Below are positions 1 to 9,611 of a stretch of 64,000 nucleotides of DNA, in pieces. Below the pieces are notes generated by a model. It saw nothing but the letters and a program-made list of their open reading frames with translations, ran no database searches and was not told the origin of the DNA. Each line of letters starts with the position of its first letter. Position 1 is the first letter of the stretch. The stretch covers positions 62,001-126,000 of the forward strand of contig NZ_FOTC01000003.1 of the NCBI RefSeq assembly GCF_900114455.1, given 5' to 3'. This DNA comes from Halogranum rubrum. GTDB taxonomy: Archaea > Halobacteriota > Halobacteria > Halobacteriales > Haloferacaceae. Position numbers and translations under genes: made by a program.

Positions 1-2853
1 ACGAAGGTCATCACAGCGGACACGTACGACGACGACGGGTACCCCATCGACATGGGGCTGATGGACCCACGGCTGGGCGTCATCGACCCGGGACTGGAGT
101 GCCGTACCTGCGGACAGCACTCGGGGTCGTGTAACGGCCACTTCGGCCACATCGAACTCGCCGCACCGGTCATCCACGTCGGCTTCACGAAGCTCATCCG
201 TCGGCTCCTGCGTTCGACCTGCCGTGACTGTGGTCGACTCGCACTCACGGAGGAAGAACAGGAGGAGTACCACGAGAAGCTTCGCCGCACGAAGGAGCTC
301 GGCGAGGACTGGAGCGACGTGATGAAGGCGGCCGTTCGACAGGCACGGAAGGCCAAACGCTGTCCGTACTGTAGTTCGCCGCAGCACGACATCAAACACG
401 AGAAACCGACCACCTACTACGAGGTCCAAGACGTCCTCTCGGGCGACTACTCGGAGCTCATCGCGCAGGCGATGCAACCCGACCCCGACGACGAGGACGA
501 CGAAGGGATGTCGCCGCAGGCGCTCGCCGAGAAGACCGGCATCGACCTGCAGCGCATCAACGAGATCATGTCCGGTTCCTTCCGCCCGCGGAAGGAAGAC
601 CGCAAAGCGCTGGAGAAGGCGCTCAAGATCGACCTGACCGAGGAGGACATGAACAAGCTGATGCCCTCGGACATCCGCGACTGGTTCGAGGACATCCCGG
701 ACGAGGACCTCTCTTCGCTCGGTATCGACCCGAGCCGGTCGCGACCCGAGTGGATGATTCTGACCGTCCTGCCGGTGCCGCCGGTGACGGCTCGACCCTC
801 TATCACGCTGGACAACGGCCAGCGTTCCGAGGACGACCTGACCCACAAGCTGGTCGACATCATCCGCATCAACCAGCGGTTCATGGAGAACCGCGAGGCC
901 GGTGCCCCGCAGCTGATCATCGAGGACCTGTGGGAACTGCTGCAGTACCACGTTACGACCTTCATCGACAACGAGATTTCGGGCACGCCGCCGGCGCGTC
1001 ACCGCTCCGGTCGCCCGCTCAAGACGCTGTCACAGCGTCTGAAGGGTAAGGAGGGCCGCTTCCGTGGTTCTCTCTCCGGGAAGCGTGTCAACTTCTCGGC
1101 GCGTACCGTCATCTCGCCGGACCCGACGCTCTCGCTGAACGAGGTCGGTGTCCCCGAACGCGTCGCACGCGAGATGACGCAGACGATGAACGTCACCGAG
1201 CGTAACATCGAGGAGGCCCAACAGTACGTCCGCAACGGACCCGAGGGCCACCCCGGTGCCAACTACGTCAAGCGACCCGACGGTCGCCGCCTGAAGGTGA
1301 CCGAGAAGAACTGCGAGGAACTGGCCGAGAAGGTCGAACTCGGCTGGGAGGTCAACCGACACCTCGTCGACGGTGACATCGTCATCTTCAACCGACAGCC
1401 GTCGCTGCACCGGATGTCCATCATGGCGCACGAAGTCGTCGTGATGCCGTACAAGACGTTCCGCCTGAACACCGTCGTCTGCCCGCCGTACAACGCAGAC
1501 TTCGACGGCGACGAGATGAACATGCACGCGCTGCAGAACGAGGAGGCCCGCGCGGAGGCGCGCGTCCTCATGCGTGTGCAAGAACAGATTCTCTCGCCGC
1601 GCTTCGGTGAGAACATCATCGGCGCGATTCAGGACCACATCAGTGGGACCTACCTCCTGACGCACGAGAACCCGCACTTCACGGAGACGCAGGCACTCGA
1701 CCTGCTCCGTGCGACGAGTGTGGACACGCTCCCGGAACCCGACGGTGAGGAAGACGGTGAGCCGTACTGGACGGGTCACTCCATCTTCTCGGAGCTACTG
1801 CCCGACGACCTCTCGCTCGACTTCACGAGTTCGACCGGCGACGACGTCAAAATCGTCGACGGCCAACTCGTCGAGGGAACCATCGACGAGGACGCAGTCG
1901 GTGCGTTCGGCGGCGAGATTGTCGACACCATCACGAAGGTCTACTCGGAGACGCGTGCACGCGTGTTCATCAACGAGATTGCCTCGCTGGCGATGCGCGC
2001 CATCATGCACTTCGGGTTCTCCATCGGTATCGACGACGAGTCCATCCCGCCGGAGGCGAACGAACAGGTCGACGAGGCCATCGAGAACGCCTACGAGCGG
2101 ATTCAGGAACTCATCTCGACCTACGAGGCAGACGAGCTAGAGTCGCTGCCGGGTCGAACCGTCGACGAGACGCTGGAGATGAAGATCATGCAGACGCTCG
2201 GAAAGGCACGTGACTCCGCCGGTGAGATCGCCGACGACCACTTCGGCGACGACAACCCGGCAGTCATCATGGCCCGCTCGGGTGCGCGTGGTTCGATGCT
2301 CAACCTGACCCAGATGGCCGGCTGTGTCGGACAGCAGGCAGTTCGGGGCGAGCGCATCAACCGCGGGTACGAAGAGCGAACCCTCAGCCACTACAAGAAG
2401 AACGACCTCTCCGCCGAGGCCCACGGGTTCGTGGAGAACTCCTACCGTGGCGGTCTCACGCCGCGTGAGTTCTTCTTCCACGCGATGGGTGGTCGTGAGG
2501 GTCTGGTCGACACGGCAGTCCGTACCTCTAAGTCCGGATATCTGCAGCGTCGACTCATCAACGCCCTCTCGGAACTCGAAGCGCAGTACGACGGCTCGGT
2601 GCGCGACACCTCGGGCACCATCGTCCAGTTCGAGTTCGGTGAGGACGGTACGAGTCCGGTGAAGGTCTCGTCGAGCGAAGACGGCGACGTCGACGTCGAG
2701 AGTATCGCCGACCGCATCATCGAATCCGAGTTCGACAGCGAAGAGCAGAAAGAGCGGTTCCTCGGTCGGGTCGAACCGCCGACGAACCTCTCGGAACACG
2801 CCGGTCCCGGCCTGAACAAGGCGATTGGGACGGAGGTGGAATCCGATGACTGA
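1..2853 (+). CDS. rpoA1: DNA-directed RNA polymerase subunit A' (RpoA1), 5' end missing
   Basis: Largest part of the split archaeal counterpart of Rpb1/beta'. It carries the catalytic magnesium site and half of the clamp. The reading frame is open from base 1, so the true start lies upstream; about 30 N-terminal residues are probably missing. Visible marks are the CxxC-x6-C-x2-H zinc site near nt 100-150, a second CxxC pair near nt 220 and 361, and the invariant [10 protein letters not shown] active-site motif near nt 1492-1521. Between the zinc region and the [17 protein letters not shown] stretch lies an acidic linker and a helix-turn-helix-like insert (nt 508-639). The 3' end overlaps the rpoA2 start, so the two subunits are made together. 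Confidence 0.98.
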   Translation, partial: TKVITADTYDDDGYPIDMGLMDPRLGVIDPGLECRTCGQHSGSCNGHFGHIELAAPVIHVGFTKLIRRLLRSTCRDCGRLALTEEEQEEYHEKLRRTKELGEDWSDVMKAAVRQARKAKRCPYCSSPQHDIKHEKPTTYYEVQDVLSGDYSELIAQAMQPDPDDEDDEGMSPQALAEKTGIDLQRINEIMSGSFRPRKEDRKALEKALKIDLTEEDMNKLMPSDIRDWFEDIPDEDLSSLGIDPSRSRPEWMILTVLPVPPVTARPSITLDNGQRSEDDLTHKLVDIIRINQRFMENREAGAPQLIIEDLWELLQYHVTTFIDNEISGTPPARHRSGRPLKTLSQRLKGKEGRFRGSLSGKRVNFSARTVISPDPTLSLNEVGVPERVAREMTQTMNVTERNIEEAQQYVRNGPEGHPGANYVKRPDGRRLKVTEKNCEELAEKVELGWEVNRHLVDGDIVIFNRQPSLHRMSIMAHEVVVMPYKTFRLNTVVCPPYNADFDGDEMNMHALQNEEARAEARVLMRVQEQILSPRFGENIIGAIQDHISGTYLLTHENPHFTETQALDLLRATSVDTLPEPDGEEDGEPYWTGHSIFSELLPDDLSLDFTSSTGDDVKIVDGQLVEGTIDEDAVGAFGGEIVDTITKVYSETRARVFINEIASLAMRAIMHFGFSIGIDDESIPPEANEQVDEAIENAYERIQELISTYEADELESLPGRTVDETLEMKIMQTLGKARDSAGEIADDHFGDDNPAVIMARSGARGSMLNLTQMAGCVGQQAVRGERINRGYEERTLSHYKKNDLSAEAHGFVENSYRGGLTPREFFFHAMGGREGLVDTAVRTSKSGYLQRRLINALSELEAQYDGSVRDTSGTIVQFEFGEDGTSPVKVSSSEDGDVDVESIADRIIESEFDSEEQKERFLGRVEPPTNLSEHAGPGLNKAIGTEVESDD
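508..639 (+). other. Helix-turn-helix-like insert inside RpoA1
   Basis: This stretch of rpoA1 follows a run of Asp/Glu (nt 481-507) and encodes a segment that begins [12 protein letters not shown] and continues with a predicted recognition-helix-like piece ([12 protein letters not shown]) and a third helix rich in Arg, Lys and Glu. The pattern of small and hydrophobic residues is that of Cro/C1-type (XRE) domains. In methanogen and thermophile A' subunits, as I remember them, the flanking conserved segments sit much closer together, so this looks like an insertion in the clamp. I recall a similar segment in Halobacterium RpoA1, so it is probably a haloarchaeal trait and not unique to this strain. 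Confidence 0.5.
2832..2838 (+). promoter_or_regulatory. Shine-Dalgarno site for rpoA2 inside the rpoA1 end
   Basis: GGAGGTG lies 7 nt before the ATG at 2846, within the last codons of rpoA1. It decides the start of A'' at 2846 over an upstream in-frame start at 2825, and supports translational coupling of the two polymerase subunits. Confidence 0.8.
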
Positions 2854-4114
2854 AGAAGAAAAGAGCGTCAACCAACTCGTCGGTGAGTACGAACACGTCA
2901 CCGAAGACATCGCGCTCGTCGTCGAGGACACCGAACTCCCACGTCGCCTGAAGACACGCGTCTACAACACCATCCAGAACCGGGAAGGGCTTGTGACGCC
3001 CGAGCAGGCGAACGAGATCGCCGAGGCGGTCGAGAACCGTTACATCGACACGCGCGTCGACCCGCTCGACCCTGTCGGCACCGTCTCTGCACAGTCCATC
3101 GGTGAACCGGGAACGCAGATGACGATGAACACGTTCCACTACGCCGGTGTGGCCGAGATCGACGTCACGCAGGGGCTGCCACGACTCATCGAACTCGTGG
3201 ACGCCCGGAAGACGCCGGACACGCCGATGATGACGGTTCATCTCGAATCCGAAGAGCAGAACGAGGCAGACATCCCGTTCGCGACGGACCGCGAGTACGC
3301 ACACGAAGTCGTCTGGGACATCGAGGCGACGAAGATTCTCGCACTCGGTGACGTCTCGACGAACGTCGCGGACATGCTGGTCCAGATCGACCTCAACGAC
3401 GACACGCTGGCCGAGCGGTGGCCGCGTGCGAACAACGTGACCGAGGTCGCCCAAGAGATCGCCGAGACTATCGAGGACGCCCTCGGCGTCAAGACACGGC
3501 AGTCCGGGACCGTCATCGAGTTCGGACCCGACCAGCCGAGTTACCGCCAGCTGCTCCAACTCGTCGAGGAACTGCGCGAGATCACGTTCAAGGGTATCGA
3601 GGAGATCAGCCGCGTCGTCATCCGGAAGGAGAAGATGGACGACGGCGAAGAGGAGTTCGTCCTCTACACCGAAGGGTCGGCCTTCGGCGACGTGCTCTCC
3701 ATCGAGGGCGTCGACGCCTCGCGGACGACCTGTAACAACATCCACGAGGTCTACCGCGAACTCGGCGTCGAGGCCGCCCGTGAAGCCATCATCGAGGAGA
3801 CGATGGACACGCTCAGAGAACAGGGTCTCGACGACGTGAACATCCGTCACCTGATGCTCGTCGCAGACATCATGACGAACCGCGGAACCATCGAGTCTAT
3901 CGGTCGTCACGGTATCTCCGGCAGCAAGGATTCGGTGCTCGCACGAGCAGCGTTCGAGGTCACGGTCAACCACCTGCTGGACGCCGCCATCCACGGCGAG
4001 TCCGACGACTTAGACGGCGTCATCGAGAACGTCATCGTCGGGAAACCCGTCGCCATCGGTACGGGTGACGTCGACCTGAAGATGGGGTCGTTCAGCGCAC
4101 CCTCGGACGACTAG
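2846..4114 (+). CDS. rpoA2: DNA-directed RNA polymerase subunit A'' (RpoA2)
   Basis: C-terminal part of the split Rpb1/beta' equivalent; it supplies the trigger loop and jaw. The 422-aa protein starts [12 protein letters not shown]. It contains the strongly conserved block around [22 protein letters not shown] (residues about 78-98) and [15 protein letters not shown] just after, both hallmarks of the bridge and trigger helix region. Length is typical for archaeal A''. The start overlaps the rpoA1 stop by 8 nt and follows a strong GGAGGTG site. The next gene, nusA, begins directly after the TAG stop, giving an rpoA1-rpoA2-nusA transcription unit. Confidence 0.98.
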   Translation: MTEEEKSVNQLVGEYEHVTEDIALVVEDTELPRRLKTRVYNTIQNREGLVTPEQANEIAEAVENRYIDTRVDPLDPVGTVSAQSIGEPGTQMTMNTFHYAGVAEIDVTQGLPRLIELVDARKTPDTPMMTVHLESEEQNEADIPFATDREYAHEVVWDIEATKILALGDVSTNVADMLVQIDLNDDTLAERWPRANNVTEVAQEIAETIEDALGVKTRQSGTVIEFGPDQPSYRQLLQLVEELREITFKGIEEISRVVIRKEKMDDGEEEFVLYTEGSAFGDVLSIEGVDASRTTCNNIHEVYRELGVEAAREAIIEETMDTLREQGLDDVNIRHLMLVADIMTNRGTIESIGRHGISGSKDSVLARAAFEVTVNHLLDAAIHGESDDLDGVIENVIVGKPVAIGTGDVDLKMGSFSAPSDD

Positions 4115-4534
4115 ATGAAAGTGACCCTGTCGGACGAGGCGATGCGACTCATGGGCCTCTTCGACGAGTTAGCCGAGGTCAGTGCGAAAGACTGCCTCGT
4201 CGACGACGGCCGAGTAGTCATCCTCGTTCCCGCAGGGGAGATGGGGAAGGCAATCGGTCCCGCCGGCAAGACGGTCAAGCAGTTCGAGGACCGCGTCGGC
4301 AAGACGGTCGAACTGGTCGAAGACGCCGACACGCCGTCGGCGTTCGTCGCCAGCGCGCTCGCACCGGCGGCGATTCGTCACGTGACCATCTCGGAGCAAG
4401 ACGACCGGGTCGCCTACGTCGAAGTCGAAGAGGCCGACCGCGGCGTCGCCATCGGCAAAGGTGGGGCGAACATCGAGACTGCTCGCGTGTTGGCCCGCCG
4501 TCACTACGACATCGACGACATCCAACTGACGTAG
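4115..4534 (+). CDS. nusA: NusA-like KH-domain transcription factor
   Basis: Archaeal NusA-family protein of 139 aa, consisting of two KH RNA-binding domains without the bacterial N-terminal and S1 parts. The two GxxG loops are visible: GPAG within AIGPAGKTVKQF (about residues 48-52) and GKGG within IGKGGANIETA (about residues 113-117). In bacteria NusA modulates pausing and termination; the archaeal short form is thought to act in elongation or termination, but its role is less defined. It starts with no gap after the rpoA2 stop, so it is co-transcribed with the polymerase genes. A T-rich tract follows the stop codon. Confidence 0.93.
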   Translation: MKVTLSDEAMRLMGLFDELAEVSAKDCLVDDGRVVILVPAGEMGKAIGPAGKTVKQFEDRVGKTVELVEDADTPSAFVASALAPAAIRHVTISEQDDRVAYVEVEEADRGVAIGKGGANIETARVLARRHYDIDDIQLT

Positions 4535-4547
4535 TCGGCGGCGACCG

Positions 4548-4560
4548 TTCGTTTTTGTTC
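4548..4560 (+). terminator. T-rich candidate terminator of the rpo-nusA operon
   Basis: TTCGTTTTTGTTC begins 14 nt after the nusA stop. Archaeal intrinsic termination typically uses short U-runs without a required hairpin. No stable stem precedes it. Confidence 0.5.
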
Positions 4561-4722
4561 GGCTTTCTGTGTCTGAATGACGTCGAAGACGTCGAGAAAT
4601 CGTACTACGGAGCGAGTGAAGTAGCCAGGTAGGAGTATCCTAATCCCCGTGAACGACGGGTTCACCCGCGAACTCGCGAGGTCGGACGAGCGGTCGTCTG
4701 GAACACTTATTCGATTGATAAC

Positions 4723-4732
4723 TAAGCATATA
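4723..4732 (+). promoter_or_regulatory. TATA box of the small zinc-finger gene
   Basis: The AT-rich run TAAGCATATA is centred about 25 nt ahead of the ATG at 4752, the spacing expected for a leaderless haloarchaeal transcript. The whole 4690-4740 stretch is visibly less GC-rich than its surroundings. Confidence 0.55.
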
Positions 4733-4751
4733 CAGAACGTCGAGTTCGAGT

Positions 4752-4922
4752 ATGTCACAGCCACCAGTCCCCATCTCCTGTCCCTCCTGCGACGCCACCC
4801 TCCCGGCGACGTTGGCGGTGGCCGACGGGGGAGAGCCAGAACTCGGTGACATACTCTACGGTGAACTCGTCACGTGCGACGACTGTACCGCCGAGTTCGA
4901 AGTGCTGTTCTATCTGGACTGA
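4752..4922 (+). CDS. Small CPxCG-type zinc-finger protein (LysW-like fold)
   Basis: A 56-aa open frame that starts MSQPPVPISC and holds two zinc knuckles, CPSC near residue 10 and CDDC near residue 41. The GDILYGELVTC stretch before the second knuckle and the acidic C-terminal half resemble LysW/ArgW carrier proteins. The C-terminal EDWGE tail to which LysX attaches substrates is absent (the protein ends EVLFYLD), so I do not call it an amino-group carrier. Haloarchaea encode many such one-domain zinc proteins, mostly without known function. It sits alone between the polymerase operon and rpsL, with its own TATA-like element, and is followed by a perfect hairpin. The reading frame is short but its composition is convincingly haloarchaeal. 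Confidence 0.8.
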   Translation: MSQPPVPISCPSCDATLPATLAVADGGEPELGDILYGELVTCDDCTAEFEVLFYLD

Positions 4923-4945
4923 ACTATCGTAGCTCGTGTAACTGG

Positions 4946-4987
4946 TCACTCACCCGACCGCACGCTGTCATGCGGTCGGGTGAGTGA
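4946..4987. repeat. Perfect 17-bp inverted repeat with 8-nt loop
   Basis: The arms 4946-4962 (TCACTCACCCGACCGCA) and 4971-4987 are exact reverse complements, separated by CGCTGTCA. It lies 23 nt after the zinc-finger gene. It could be the 3' hairpin of that transcript, a processing or regulatory element, or a trace of a mobile element. No T-run follows, so it is not a classic intrinsic terminator. Confidence 0.85.
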
Positions 4988-5079
4988 TGACTTGCACTCG
5001 TTACAATATCGAGACGGCTTGTGCAGGCCGTTCGTTCCCTCTTCTCCGCTGAGCGCCCGTAACTCGAATTACTAAGACA

Positions 5080-5121
5080 GCCTCAGAATCGAGTAGCGGG
5101 GTGAAAGAAGGTATCTGAGGC
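5080..5121. promoter_or_regulatory. Spaced inverted repeat upstream of the rpsL promoter
   Basis: GCCTCAGA (5080-5087) and TCTGAGGC (5114-5121) are perfect 8-bp inverted copies 26 bp apart, ending about 27 bp before the rpsL TATA box. The position fits an upstream protein-binding site or a long-loop RNA stem. No known haloarchaeal motif is recognised. Confidence 0.35.
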
Positions 5122-5147
5122 CGTTTCGCCCGAGACGAAAAGGGAGG

Positions 5148-5155
5148 CTTAAGTA
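5148..5155 (+). promoter_or_regulatory. TATA box of the rpsL-rpsG operon
   Basis: CTTAAGTA is centred about 29 nt ahead of the ATG at 5181, which fits a leaderless or nearly leaderless mRNA and argues for that start over the ATG at 5172. Confidence 0.6.
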
Positions 5156-5180
5156 GCTCGGTCAGGAACTCATGGTTACT

Positions 5181-5609
5181 ATGGCGAACGGCAAGTACGC
5201 AGCACGCAAACTCAAACAGGACCGTCAGAGCCACCGATGGTCCGACTCGAAGTACGCGCGTCGTGAGCGCGGCCTTCGAAAGAAGTCCGACCCCCTCGAG
5301 GGTGCACCGCAGGCACGCGGTATCGTCCTCGAGAAGGTCGGTATCGAAGCAAAGCAGCCCAACTCGGCGATCCGAAAGTGCGTCCGTGTCCAGCTTATCA
5401 AGAACGGTAAGCAGGTCACCGCGTTCTGTCCGGGTGACGGTGCAATCTCCTTCATCGACGAGCACGACGAAGTCACCATCGCCGGGATCGGTGGCGCGAA
5501 GGGTCGCGCGATGGGTGACCTTTCCGGTGTCAACTACAAAGTCGAGAAGGTAAACGGCGTGTCGATGCTCGAACTCGTGCGCGGTAACGCGGAGAAACCG
5601 GTCCGATAA
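5181..5609 (+). CDS. rpsL: 30S ribosomal protein S12 (uS12)
   Basis: Decoding-centre protein of the small subunit, 142 aa, the usual haloarchaeal length. It starts [16 protein letters not shown] and carries the universally conserved [15 protein letters not shown] block (residues about 60-74), the region altered in streptomycin-resistant bacteria, and the [14 protein letters not shown] segment near the C-terminus. An in-frame ATG 9 nt upstream is less likely, because family members begin at MANGK and the TATA box spacing suits the later start. The stop overlaps the rpsG start (TAATG), showing tight coupling in a str-type operon. Confidence 0.97.
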   Translation: MANGKYAARKLKQDRQSHRWSDSKYARRERGLRKKSDPLEGAPQARGIVLEKVGIEAKQPNSAIRKCVRVQLIKNGKQVTAFCPGDGAISFIDEHDEVTIAGIGGAKGRAMGDLSGVNYKVEKVNGVSMLELVRGNAEKPVR

Positions 5610-6223
5610 TGTCTGAGAGTGAAGCACCCGAGCCGGAATCCCCGGCCGACAGTGAAGAAGCAGAGTCGAACGCACAGCTCTTCGGCGTCTGGGACGTCAC
5701 CGAAATCGAGTACGCAGACCCGAGTACCCAGCGCTACCTGAACGTGACCCCCATCGCGCACACGATGGGCCGTCACGCCTCGAAGCAGTTCAAGAAGTCC
5801 GAGATCAGCGTCGTCGAGCGCCTCGTCAACCGTCTGATGCAGACGGAAGACAACACGGGCAAGAAGCAGAAGACGCTTCAGATCGTCCGCGAAGCGTTCG
5901 AAATCGTCCACGAGCGCACCGAGGAGAACCCGGTGCAGGTGCTCGTCACGGCCGTCGAGAACGCCGCCCCGCGTGAGGAGACCGTCCGCCTGAAGTACGG
6001 TGGCATCTCCGTCCCGAAGGCCGTCGACGTCGCACCGCAGCGCCGTGTCGACCAGGCCCTGAAGTACATCGCACAGGGAACGAAGTCCGGCTCCTTCAAG
6101 TCGAAGACCAGTGCCGCCGAGTCACTCGCACAGCAGCTCGTCGGTGCGTCGAACTACGACGTCCAGACGTACGCCATCTCGCAGAAAGAAGAGCGCGAGC
6201 GCGTCGCCGCCGCAGCCCGTTAA
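5609..6223 (+). CDS. rpsG: 30S ribosomal protein S7 (uS7)
   Basis: Head protein of the small subunit that nucleates 16S 3'-domain assembly, 204 aa. Archaeal hallmarks include the acidic N-terminal extension (residues 1-20), [17 protein letters not shown], and [21 protein letters not shown] in the first half, and the basic [19 protein letters not shown] block near residue 140. Its ATG overlaps the rpsL stop by one base. A short inverted repeat (GGCGT/ACGCC, 6232-6244) and pyrimidine-rich sequence follow the stop, in the gap to a convergent gene. Confidence 0.97.
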   Translation: MSESEAPEPESPADSEEAESNAQLFGVWDVTEIEYADPSTQRYLNVTPIAHTMGRHASKQFKKSEISVVERLVNRLMQTEDNTGKKQKTLQIVREAFEIVHERTEENPVQVLVTAVENAAPREETVRLKYGGISVPKAVDVAPQRRVDQALKYIAQGTKSGSFKSKTSAAESLAQQLVGASNYDVQTYAISQKEERERVAAAAR

Positions 6224-6322
6224 TCCGGGTTCGGCGTCTTACGCCTCCGCACCGTCTTCCGATCTTCTCTCTTTCCCCTGTTCGTGAGCGACGCCGTCGG
6301 TTTTCTGTCGACACCGACACCT

Positions 6323-7084
6323 TCAGTCCGCCGCAGGCCACGACCCCGAGTGAACCGCGTAGGCGCGCGTGACGTCGACGAGCGTCTTCCGGTAGTCGCT
6401 CTCGGTCGGGTCGGCGACGAGCGACTTGAACCGCCGTTTGAACGCGTGGAGGTCAACGTCGGGTGCGTCGTCGCCGGCGACTCGTGCGAAGTCGTAGAGC
6501 GGGTGGTCCGAGCCGACGAGGTCGTGTCGTTCGACGAGTGCCAACGCGAAGGCGGCGTTGACGGCGGTGATGTCCGGGTCGGCGGCGGCGGTCAGCCGCG
6601 TCGACTCGGGACGGCCGTCGGTGGTCGGTCGGTCGGCGACGGCGGCCGCGAGTTGCGATTCGAGGAAGGTGAGGAGTTTCGTCGCCGACGTGAGCGAGAG
6701 GGTGATGTCGTCGGCGTAGATGTCTTTCATGTGGTTCGCAATCTGATAGCAGTGAATCAGTTTGTGGCGTTCGACCGAGCGACCAGCGAGTGCGAGAAAG
6801 AGGACCTCCTCTGTCGACTGCGTGTGAGACGGGTGAGACTCCTCGTATCTCGCCATGTGAGCGAACTCGTGGAGTGCGAGTTCACGGGCCATGACGCTCG
6901 TCGCGGCCTGTCGAGAGATGTTCAGCACGTGGTAGTCCTCGTAGTGGCCAGCCCACGTTCGCTCGTCCGGGTCGTCTCTGACGCGGACGCGAACCGGCCA
7001 CTCCAGGTCGTATTCGGTCTCGAACAGGTCCGCCGCACTGAGAAACGGGTCGGGAGCGGCGGCCCCCAGCACACGCACATCCAT
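6323..7084 (-). CDS. DUF5781-type protein with HExxH motif
   Basis: A 253-aa haloarchaeal protein of unknown function, encoded opposite to the surrounding translation genes. The segment LALHEFAHMARYEESH (around residues 80-95) holds an HExxH motif like that of zinc metallopeptidases, and the next His and Glu residues could complete a metal site. No signal peptide or membrane segment is evident, so it is probably cytosolic. I start it at the ATG at 7084; a TTG codon 15 nt upstream is also in frame. The family name is from memory. Peptidase activity is an inference from the motif alone. A long open frame on the plus strand here is its antisense shadow. Confidence 0.8.
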   Translation of the reverse strand: MDVRVLGAAAPDPFLSAADLFETEYDLEWPVRVRVRDDPDERTWAGHYEDYHVLNISRQAATSVMARELALHEFAHMARYEESHPSHTQSTEEVLFLALAGRSVERHKLIHCYQIANHMKDIYADDITLSLTSATKLLTFLESQLAAAVADRPTTDGRPESTRLTAAADPDITAVNAAFALALVERHDLVGSDHPLYDFARVAGDDAPDVDLHAFKRRFKSLVADPTESDYRKTLVDVTRAYAVHSGSWPAAD

Positions 7085-7261
7085 GTGTAATAGTACCAAG
7101 TGACACGGTGGTATGACTCTTGTGCCCTTTCCTCATGGTACGTGAGTTATACCGACGTGAACAGCCCTCGGCTCCCGCTCCATCCCTTTCGCGTGGTACA
7201 TTGCCACACATAGCGACGAGGACGGAGAATTCGGGGGTTTCTCCACCGGCAAAACACTACC

Positions 7262-7268
7262 CTTTTGA
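7262..7268 (+). promoter_or_regulatory. TATA-like element of the EF-2 gene
   Basis: CTTTTGA is centred about 29 nt ahead of the EF-2 ATG at 7295, giving a leader of at most a few nucleotides. If so, the purine-rich GGAAGGA at 7279-7285 would lie upstream of the transcript start and not act in translation. Confidence 0.4.
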
Positions 7269-7294
7269 CCCTCCTACTGGAAGGAATCAGTATA

Positions 7295-9478
7295 ATGGGC
7301 CGACGAAAGAAGATTGTTCAAGAATGTGAGAAACTGATGGACAACCCGGAGCACATCCGGAACATCGCCATCGCCGCTCACGTCGACCACGGGAAGACGA
7401 CGCTCTCCGACAACCTCCTCGCAGGTGCCGGCATGATCTCTGACGAGACCGCAGGCCAGCAGCTCGCGATGGACACGAAAGAGGACGAGCAGGAACGTGG
7501 GATCACCATCGACGCAGCAAACGTTTCGATGACCCACGAGTGGGAAGATCAGAACCACCTCATCAACCTCATCGACACACCGGGTCACGTCGACTTCGGT
7601 GGCGACGTCACGCGTGCGATGCGTGCTGTCGACGGTGCGCTGGTGGTCGTCGACGCCGTCGAAGGCGCAATGCCGCAGACGGAGACGGTGCTCCGGCAGG
7701 CACTCCGCGAGGGTGTCAAGCCCGCACTGTTCATCAACAAGGTCGACCGCCTCATCAACGAGCTTCAGGAAGGACCGCAGGAGATGCAGGAGCGCCTGTT
7801 CGAAGTCATCTCCGACGTCAACGAGCTCATCCGAGGCATGACCGAAGAGAAGGACTACGACTGGACGGTCTCCGTCGAAGACGGTACCGTCGCCTTCGGG
7901 TCCGCGCTCTACAAGTGGGGCGTCTCGATGCCGTCGATGCAGGAGACGGGCATCTCCTTCGGCGACATCATCGACATGGAGCAGAACGACGAGCGTCAGG
8001 AACTTCACGAGCGGACGCCGCTCTCGGACGTCGTCCTCGACATGGTCGCCGAGCACTTCCCGAACCCGCTCGACGCCCAACCCCGTCGTATCCCCGCCGT
8101 CTGGCGTGGTGACTCGGAGTCCGAAATCGCAAAGCAGATGCGCGAAGTCGACGACGACGGCGACGTCGTCTTCATGGTGACCGACATCTCGATGGACCCC
8201 CACGCGGGCGAAATCGCGACCGGTCGCCTGTTCTCGGGGACCATCAAGAAGGGCCAAGAGCTCTACGTCTCCGGGACTGCCAAGAAGAACCGCGTCCAGT
8301 CGGTTGGTATCTTCATGGGTGGCGAGCGCGAGGACCTCGACCGTGGGGTCCCCGCAGGGAACATCGCCGCCGTCACCGGCCTGCGCGACGCAATCGCCGG
8401 TTCGACCGTCTCCTCCGTCGAGATGACGCCGTTCGAGTCCATCGAGCACATCTCGGAGCCGGTCATCACGAAGTCCGTCGAGGCGACGAACATGGACGAC
8501 CTGCCGAAGCTCATCCAGACGCTCCAGCAGGTCGCCAAGGAAGACCCGACCATCCGCATCGAAATCAACGAGGACACCGGCGAGCACCTCATCAGCGGAC
8601 AGGGTGAACTCCACCTCGAAGTCATCACGCAGCGTATCCAGAAGAACCAGGGTATCCCGGTTCACACTGGTGAGCCTATCGTCGTCTACCGCGAGGCACC
8701 GACGCAGGCCTCCCGCGAGGTCGAGGGTGTCTCTCCGAACCGCCACAACAAGTTCTACATCTCCGTCGAGCCCCTGTCGGAGGAGATCGTCGAGGAGATC
8801 CGTCTCGGCAACATCGCCAACGACATGCCCGAACTGGAGCGCCGTGAAGCACTCCAGGAAGCCGGCATGGACAAAGACGCCTCCCAGAACTTCGAGCACA
8901 TCTTCGGCTCGAACATCCTGCTCGACAACACGAAGGGTATCCAGCACCTGAACGAGACGATGGAACTCGTCATCGAGGGGATGGAAGAAGCACTCAACGA
9001 CGGCCCGCTCGCCGCCGAGCCGGTCCAGGGTGCGCTCCTCCGTCTCCACGACGCGAAGCTCCACGAGGACACCATCCACCGTGGTCCCGCACAGGTCATC
9101 CCCGCCGCACGCGAGGCTGTCCACCGTGCACTCATCGACTCGAAGGTCAAGCTGCTCGAACCCATCCAGAACGTCCGCATCGACGTTCCCTCGGACTACA
9201 TGGGCTCGGCCTCCGGCGAGATTCAGGGTCGCCGTGGCCGCGTCGACGACATGTACCAAGAGGGTGACCTCATGGTCATCGAGGGTATCGCACCCGTCGA
9301 AGAGATGATCGGATTCTCCTCGGACGTCCGCTCGGCGACCGAGGGCCGCGCCTCCTGGAACACGGAGAACGCCGGCTTCCGCGTCATGTCTGACAGTCTT
9401 CAGACGGACAAGATCATGGAGATTCGAGAGCGCAAGGGCATGAAGCTCGAACTGTCGCCCGCCATCGACTACATCTAA
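7295..9478 (+). CDS. fusA: Translation elongation factor EF-2
   Basis: GTPase that drives ribosomal translocation, 727 aa, the normal archaeal length. The N-terminal G domain holds the P-loop AHVDHGKT (residues 28-35), the DTPGHVDF switch segment near residue 95, and NKVD near residue 150. Near the C-terminus, DTIHRGPAQ places the diphthamide target at His595, the residue modified by the Dph pathway in archaea and eukaryotes. I chose the ATG that gives [15 protein letters not shown]; an earlier in-frame codon at 7265 lies in the promoter. A T-rich tract follows the stop. The gene stands as a single unit downstream of rpsL-rpsG, separated by the opposite-strand DUF5781 gene. Confidence 0.98.
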   Translation: MGRRKKIVQECEKLMDNPEHIRNIAIAAHVDHGKTTLSDNLLAGAGMISDETAGQQLAMDTKEDEQERGITIDAANVSMTHEWEDQNHLINLIDTPGHVDFGGDVTRAMRAVDGALVVVDAVEGAMPQTETVLRQALREGVKPALFINKVDRLINELQEGPQEMQERLFEVISDVNELIRGMTEEKDYDWTVSVEDGTVAFGSALYKWGVSMPSMQETGISFGDIIDMEQNDERQELHERTPLSDVVLDMVAEHFPNPLDAQPRRIPAVWRGDSESEIAKQMREVDDDGDVVFMVTDISMDPHAGEIATGRLFSGTIKKGQELYVSGTAKKNRVQSVGIFMGGEREDLDRGVPAGNIAAVTGLRDAIAGSTVSSVEMTPFESIEHISEPVITKSVEATNMDDLPKLIQTLQQVAKEDPTIRIEINEDTGEHLISGQGELHLEVITQRIQKNQGIPVHTGEPIVVYREAPTQASREVEGVSPNRHNKFYISVEPLSEEIVEEIRLGNIANDMPELERREALQEAGMDKDASQNFEHIFGSNILLDNTKGIQHLNETMELVIEGMEEALNDGPLAAEPVQGALLRLHDAKLHEDTIHRGPAQVIPAAREAVHRALIDSKVKLLEPIQNVRIDVPSDYMGSASGEIQGRRGRVDDMYQEGDLMVIEGIAPVEEMIGFSSDVRSATEGRASWNTENAGFRVMSDSLQTDKIMEIRERKGMKLELSPAIDYI

Positions 9479-9502
9479 CTCGCGGCTCTCTCACATTCGC
9501 GG

Positions 9503-9520
9503 TTCTTTCGGTTCTTTTTC
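9503..9520 (+). terminator. T-rich candidate terminator after EF-2
   Basis: TTCTTTCGGTTCTTTTTC begins about 25 nt after the EF-2 stop. It contains several U-runs, the usual archaeal termination signal, and no strong stem. Confidence 0.5.
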
Positions 9521-9611
9521 GACCCGGTCACGACTCGACGAGCGACGGCGTCGCTGACGCAGGGATTTCGTCGTTCGGAAAAAGTGCGTCCTGCGGCGGA
9601 CGTAACTACTG

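Noticed and set aside
4649-4665. GTGAAC/GTTCAC short stem upstream of the zinc-finger gene
   Set aside because: Six base pairs with a 5-nt loop are common by chance and it is not placed at a gene start or end.
5172-5180. Earlier ATG for rpsL
   Set aside because: Family proteins begin at MANGK and the TATA box spacing suits 5181.
6284-7090. 268-codon plus-strand frame opposite the DUF5781 gene
   Set aside because: The minus-strand protein has better composition and an HExxH motif; the plus-strand product is Arg/Val-rich without features.
7274-9259. 661-codon open frame on the minus strand opposite EF-2
   Set aside because: It is a mirror of the GC-rich codon pattern of EF-2: rich in Val, Asp, Leu and Arg, with no motif, and EF-2 is certain.
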